Assembly: GCA_017860725.1 (NCBI GenBank)
Contig: JAGDMX010000071.1
Coordinates: forward strand, 1-8,923
Origin: Chloroflexota bacterium
Lineage (GTDB): Bacteria; Chloroflexota; Anaerolineae; Anaerolineales; UBA4823
Reading direction: 5' to 3'
DNA length: 8,923 nucleotides
The notes below the pieces were generated by a model. It saw nothing but the letters and a program-made list of their open reading frames with translations. It did no database searches and was not told the origin of the DNA. This document shows, piece after piece, positions 5,936 to 8,923 of this stretch (its first letter is position 1; every line of letters begins with the position of its first letter). A program made the translations under genes and the position numbers.

Positions 5936-7210
5936 ATGCTGACAGAGATGGGCTTGCATGCCAAACAGGCTGCCCGTTGGCTGGGGCGGACGCACAGTGA
6001 ACAGAAGAATGCTGCTCTGATGAGGCTGGCGGACCTTCTGGAAACATCCATGCAGGGTGTCTTGGAATCCAATGGACAGGATGTGGCCGACGGTATCCGT
6101 AATGGACTCAGCCCGGCAATGCTGGACCGCCTTACACTGACTCCGGCGCGGATGCGCGGCATGGCTACCGACCTGCGCAGCGTCGCTGGTTTACCGGATC
6201 CGGTGGGTGAAACGTTCGACGAGAGTAGATTGCCCAATGGGCTGCGGGTGCATAAGCAGCGTGTCCCGCTAGGTGTGCTGGGTGTGATTTATGAATCGCG
6301 ACCAAATGTCACGATCGATGTAGCCGGACTGGCGATAAAGACAGGCAACGTGGCTATCCTGCGCGGCGGCAGCGAGACAGTGCGCTCGAACCAGGCCCTG
6401 ACCGCGCTGGTTCACCAATCGCTGGCGGATAGCGGGCTGCCAGTCAAGGCAGTTCAGTTCATCGCAGATCCCGATCGCGCCCGGGTGCTGGAGCTGATGC
6501 AATTACATGAATATGTCGATTTAATTATCCCACGCGGAGGCGCCGGACTGCACCAATTCTGCCGCGAGAACAGCAAGATCCCAGTGATCACTGGTGGCAT
6601 TGGCATCTGCCACTTATTTGTGGATGCTTCAGCCGATCTACAAGCGGCTCTACCGGTCATCCATAATGCCAAGGTACAGCGCCCTACAGTTTGCAATGCG
6701 CTGGATACTGTCCTGGTGCATCAATCCATTGCCGAGCAGTTCCTACCGGTTGTGGTAGAAAGTCTAGGTCAAGCCGGTGTGACCTTCCGAGCGGATGAAT
6801 GTGCGGCTGAGATACTGTCTTTTCCAGGCGAACAAGGTCCAAAACTTATGGATCGGGTTTACCAGGCGGGATCGGGTGATTTCGATACCGAGTGGCTTTC
6901 GTTAGTCTTAGGAATCAAAGTGGTGAGCGGATTGGATGAAGCCATTGAGCACATCGCCGCCCACAGCACCGGCCATTCCGACGGCATCCTGACCGGCGAC
7001 CCGATGCATATAGCACGCTTCATCGCTGAGGTCGACTCGGCAGCGGTATATGTAAATGCCAGCACACGTTTCACCGATGGCGCACAGCTCGGTTTGGGCG
7101 CCGAGGTGGCTATCTCGACTCAGCGGCTGCATGTGCGTGGTCCAATGGGATTGCGAGAGTTAACCACCTACAAGTGGGTAATTCAAGGAAATTACGATAT
7201 TAGAATTTGA
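5936..7210 (+). CDS. proA: Gamma-glutamyl phosphate reductase (glutamate-5-semialdehyde dehydrogenase)
   Basis: NADPH-dependent reduction of gamma-glutamyl phosphate to glutamate-5-semialdehyde, which cyclises for the last proline step (ProC, not in this window). 424 residues, a normal length in the aldehyde-dehydrogenase superfamily. Hallmarks are PLGVLGVIYESRPNVTIDVA, the cofactor loop KTGNVAILRGGSE, IIPRGGAGLHQFCREN and GGIGICHLFVD. The catalytic Cys253 lies in AKVQRPTVCNALDT. The C-terminal block HSTGHSDGILT through RFTDGAQLGLGAEVAISTQRLHVRGPMGL is intact. GGGAG (5925-5929) lies 6 nt before ATG 5936 and overlaps the proB stop, consistent with translational coupling in proBA. Confidence 0.97.
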   Translation: MLTEMGLHAKQAARWLGRTHSEQKNAALMRLADLLETSMQGVLESNGQDVADGIRNGLSPAMLDRLTLTPARMRGMATDLRSVAGLPDPVGETFDESRLPNGLRVHKQRVPLGVLGVIYESRPNVTIDVAGLAIKTGNVAILRGGSETVRSNQALTALVHQSLADSGLPVKAVQFIADPDRARVLELMQLHEYVDLIIPRGGAGLHQFCRENSKIPVITGGIGICHLFVDASADLQAALPVIHNAKVQRPTVCNALDTVLVHQSIAEQFLPVVVESLGQAGVTFRADECAAEILSFPGEQGPKLMDRVYQAGSGDFDTEWLSLVLGIKVVSGLDEAIEHIAAHSTGHSDGILTGDPMHIARFIAEVDSAAVYVNASTRFTDGAQLGLGAEVAISTQRLHVRGPMGLRELTTYKWVIQGNYDIRI

Positions 7211-7276
7211 CGTAGTTATTAGAAATTCTGACTGGTTAAATTTAGTTTCCCGTCTACATCCTGAATTCGGTCATAG

Positions 7277-7290
7277 ATAACCATTGTTAT
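7277..7290. promoter_or_regulatory. Palindrome overlapping the exporter -10 (possible operator)
   Basis: ATAAC-CATT-GTTAT is a perfect 5-N4-5 inverted repeat. Its right arm overlaps the first three bases of the TATAAT at 7288-7293. A repressor bound here would block the promoter. No regulator gene is adjacent downstream, so the binding protein is unknown. Confidence 0.4.
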
Positions 7291-7293
7291 AAT
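7285..7293 (+). promoter_or_regulatory. Extended -10 promoter of the DHA1 exporter gene
   Basis: TG-T-TATAAT is a perfect extended -10. The -35 region is weak (TTCGGT at 7266-7271), which extended -10 promoters tolerate. Start of transcription would be near 7300, giving a ~28-nt leader. This is the best promoter match in the window. Confidence 0.65.
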
Positions 7294-7327
7294 ATCTAAG
7301 AACTCTGCCTATCTGCATTCTTCGATA

Positions 7328-8524
7328 ATGAATTCAAACCGAAAAAATCTTGCAATCCTATTCTTCACCATGGTGGTGATCATGCTTGGCTTTGGCATGG
7401 TGATCCCGGTGATGCCGTTCTACATCAAGAGTTTTGGCGCCAGTGGAAAAGCATTGGGCGCTTTGATGGCTGTGTATGGCGTGATGCAGTTTATCTTTGC
7501 ACCGATCTGGGGAGGCTTGTCCGATCGCTACGGACGAAAACCGATCTTAATCGTGGGTGTACTGGGCAATGCTACTGCCCAGCTTTTAATGGGGTTGTCC
7601 ACCGATCTGTGGATGCTGTTTGCCGCCCGAGCACTGGCAGGGATTCTCTCCTCTGCTACATTGCCCACTGCAATGGCCTATATCAGCGATACCACCTCCC
7701 ACGAGCAGCGCGGAGGTGGAATGGGGATGATTGGCGCGGCGATGGGTGTGGGGATGGTGCTTGGTCCTGGGCTGGGAGGCTGGCTGGCAGGTGATTCGCT
7801 CTCTTATCCATTCTTTTTGGCGGCAGCACTGTCTGTGATAGCCTTGCTACTGGTGTGGTTGATCCTACCTGAGCCACCGCGGGAGAGACTCCCCGAGAAT
7901 TACACCAAGGTCAGCCGTTGGCGAATGCTGGTGCAAGCCTTGAGCGGCCCGATTGGTGTGCTGCTCTTCATGTCGTTCCTGCTAACATTTGGCATTACGA
8001 ATTTTGAGTCGGTGTTTGGACTATATGCTGCCGATCGCTACGGCTATGGCCCGCAGCAGGTGGGGACCGTGCTGACGTTTATAGGCTTGGTTTCGGCAGT
8101 AGCTCAAGGTGGCCTGACGGGACCCATGACACGCCGTTTTGGCGAGGTAGCGATCATTCGGGGGGCGCTGTTATGCTCGGCGCTGGGATTCGTCTTAATG
8201 ACTTTGCCGGAAACTACGCTCGGCATCTATTTAGTAACAGGCTTTTTTATTTTGAGCAACGCGATGCTCAACCCCAGTGTGGCCTCGCTGATCTCGAAAC
8301 GCACGCCCTACCCTCAGGGCGTAAGCATGGGGATTAACAACTCTTTCCTAAGCCTGGGTCGTATCATTGGCCCGCTGTGGGCTGGCTTTGCATACGATAT
8401 GCGTCTAAATATGCCCTATTACTCGGGTGCGATCATCCTGTTTTTTGGATTCCTGGTTAGCTTAACTTCAATCTCGCCGGTTGAATCGAAGCTTCCCAAG
8501 GATGTCCCTCCATTAAATACGTAA
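7328..8524 (+). CDS. MFS drug/metabolite exporter, DHA1 (TetA/Bmr-like) type
   Basis: Inner-membrane proton-coupled antiporter of 398 residues with about 12 hydrophobic helices, the standard DHA1 size. Helix 1 carries MLGFGMVIPVMPFY. The loop 2-3 motif A is GGLSDRYGRKP (62-72) and motif B surrounds Arg101 (RALAGILSS). Motif C, characteristic of antiporters, is MIGAAMGVGMVLGPGLGG (134-151). These point to efflux of drugs or metabolites; the substrate cannot be read from sequence. The start ATG 7328 has no evident Shine-Dalgarno, but the N-terminus (short basic MNSNRKN, then helix 1) fits. It is separated from proA by a 117-nt gap with its own promoter, so it is probably a separate unit. Unlike the transporter at the window's left edge, it has no cNMP domain. 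Confidence 0.93.
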   Translation: MNSNRKNLAILFFTMVVIMLGFGMVIPVMPFYIKSFGASGKALGALMAVYGVMQFIFAPIWGGLSDRYGRKPILIVGVLGNATAQLLMGLSTDLWMLFAARALAGILSSATLPTAMAYISDTTSHEQRGGGMGMIGAAMGVGMVLGPGLGGWLAGDSLSYPFFLAAALSVIALLLVWLILPEPPRERLPENYTKVSRWRMLVQALSGPIGVLLFMSFLLTFGITNFESVFGLYAADRYGYGPQQVGTVLTFIGLVSAVAQGGLTGPMTRRFGEVAIIRGALLCSALGFVLMTLPETTLGIYLVTGFFILSNAMLNPSVASLISKRTPYPQGVSMGINNSFLSLGRIIGPLWAGFAYDMRLNMPYYSGAIILFFGFLVSLTSISPVESKLPKDVPPLNT

Positions 8525-8562
8525 TTAATTTGACTATTGTTTAATGTGAATGCCCACTAACC

Positions 8563-8571
8563 TGGTAGAAT
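8563..8571 (+). promoter_or_regulatory. Candidate extended -10 promoter of the last gene
   Basis: TGG-TAGAAT matches an extended -10 with one mismatch in the hexamer. No good -35 lies 16-18 nt upstream; TTGACT at 8530-8535 is too far (30 nt). Predicted start near 8578 leaves a ~70-nt leader that contains the hairpin at 8590-8623. Confidence 0.45.
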
Positions 8572-8589
8572 ATAGATCATTTTAGCTCG

Positions 8590-8623
8590 TCCAATCCATG
8601 TTGGTATTTATTGATGGATTGGA
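8590..8623 (+). other. 10-bp perfect hairpin in the intergenic leader
   Basis: TCCAATCCAT (8590-8599) pairs perfectly with ATGGATTGGA (8614-8623) around a 14-nt loop. The following sequence is T/A-rich but has no clean T-run (TATCTTAATATTTT). It could be a weak terminator for the exporter gene 66 nt upstream, or a 5' leader structure or operator of the gene at 8648. Confidence 0.55.
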
Positions 8624-8647
8624 TATCTTAATATTTTCGGGGTCCTC

Positions 8648-8923
8648 ATGTCCGATTCAGAAAAAAACATACACTTTTCCTGGCAAAATCCGTTTCTCCG
8701 TGAATCGATCTACCCATTTCGCAAGAAAAAACTGCTCGAGTTCATCCTAACTTTTGAGGAAATTGACAAGCTTAGAGAAGCGCGCGCCAAAGGGGAATTG
8801 GATTTGGCAATTGTAAAAAAAATGCAGGATATGCAATCATTGCTGCGGGATGAACACCATCGGTTGACCGATGAGTTGCATCGCGCCATTACAGCCCGGA
8901 TGGCAAAGGATAAGTGGCTCGCT
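8648..8923 (+). CDS. Unrecognised protein, N-terminal 92 codons (3' partial)
   Basis: An open frame from ATG 8648 runs to the end of the window without a stop, giving M-S-D-S-E-K-N-I-H-F-S-W-Q-N-P-F. It continues with LRESIYPFRKKKLLEFILTF and then helical, highly charged sequence such as EEIDKLREARAKGELDL and LLRDEHHRLTDELHRAITARM. GGGG at 8639-8642 is a weak ribosome site 5 nt upstream. There is no signal peptide, and the visible part suggests a soluble, helical N-terminus of a longer protein. I do not recognise the family. The first part is A-rich compared with the upstream genes. The upstream extended -10 and hairpin support a real transcription unit. Confidence 0.7.
   Translation, partial: MSDSEKNIHFSWQNPFLRESIYPFRKKKLLEFILTFEEIDKLREARAKGELDLAIVKKMQDMQSLLRDEHHRLTDELHRAITARMAKDKWLA

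Noticed and set aside
5599..6237. 212-codon open frame on the minus strand across the proB-proA junction
   Set aside because: It overlaps two unambiguous enzymes on the + strand and shows no recognisable motif.

Overview
The window looks like a bacterial chromosome of moderate G+C. Gene density is high, almost everything is on the + strand, and intergenic gaps are short. The ProA and ProB sequences, the cyclic-nucleotide-domain transporter and the compact subtilase all remind me of Chloroflexota (Anaerolineae-like) proteins. That placement is from memory of protein families, not from a search. I see no rRNA, tRNA, CRISPR array, insertion sequence or phage gene.

Left part (1-4761), the accessory-looking region: an MFS transporter fused to a C-terminal cyclic-nucleotide-binding (cNMP) domain (5' end outside the window) is followed after 7 nt by a separate Crp/Fnr-type regulator. 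A 139-nt gap holds a 16-bp palindrome and promoter-like elements. Next comes a gene with a very strong Shine-Dalgarno sequence encoding a 157-residue, Cys-free, Trp-free, highly charged protein. It consists of a ~37-residue N-terminal segment and three ~38-residue repeats, each starting E-V-E-[G/L]-H-R. A strong intrinsic terminator closes that gene. After it, a GAF-domain protein and a compact subtilisin-like (S8) serine protease, with no signal peptide or propeptide, are tightly coupled (3-nt gap). The layout is transporter, cNMP regulator, abundant small repeat protein, sensor domain, cytosolic protease. It resembles a peptide-maturation or repeat-protein-processing cassette and is the main candidate here for an undescribed system. 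The link is inferred from gene order and architecture; no function has been shown.

Middle part (4810-7210): a textbook proBA operon, glutamate 5-kinase with a C-terminal PUA domain followed by gamma-glutamyl phosphate reductase. It catalyses the first two steps from glutamate to proline. The proB start lies only about 10 nt below an extended -10 element, so its mRNA may be leaderless.

Right part (7328-8923): a monocistronic-looking 12-helix DHA1-type MFS exporter with an extended -10 promoter overlapped by a palindrome. After it comes an intergenic region with another extended -10 and a 10-bp stem hairpin. The last feature is the first 92 codons of an unrecognised protein that runs off the window.
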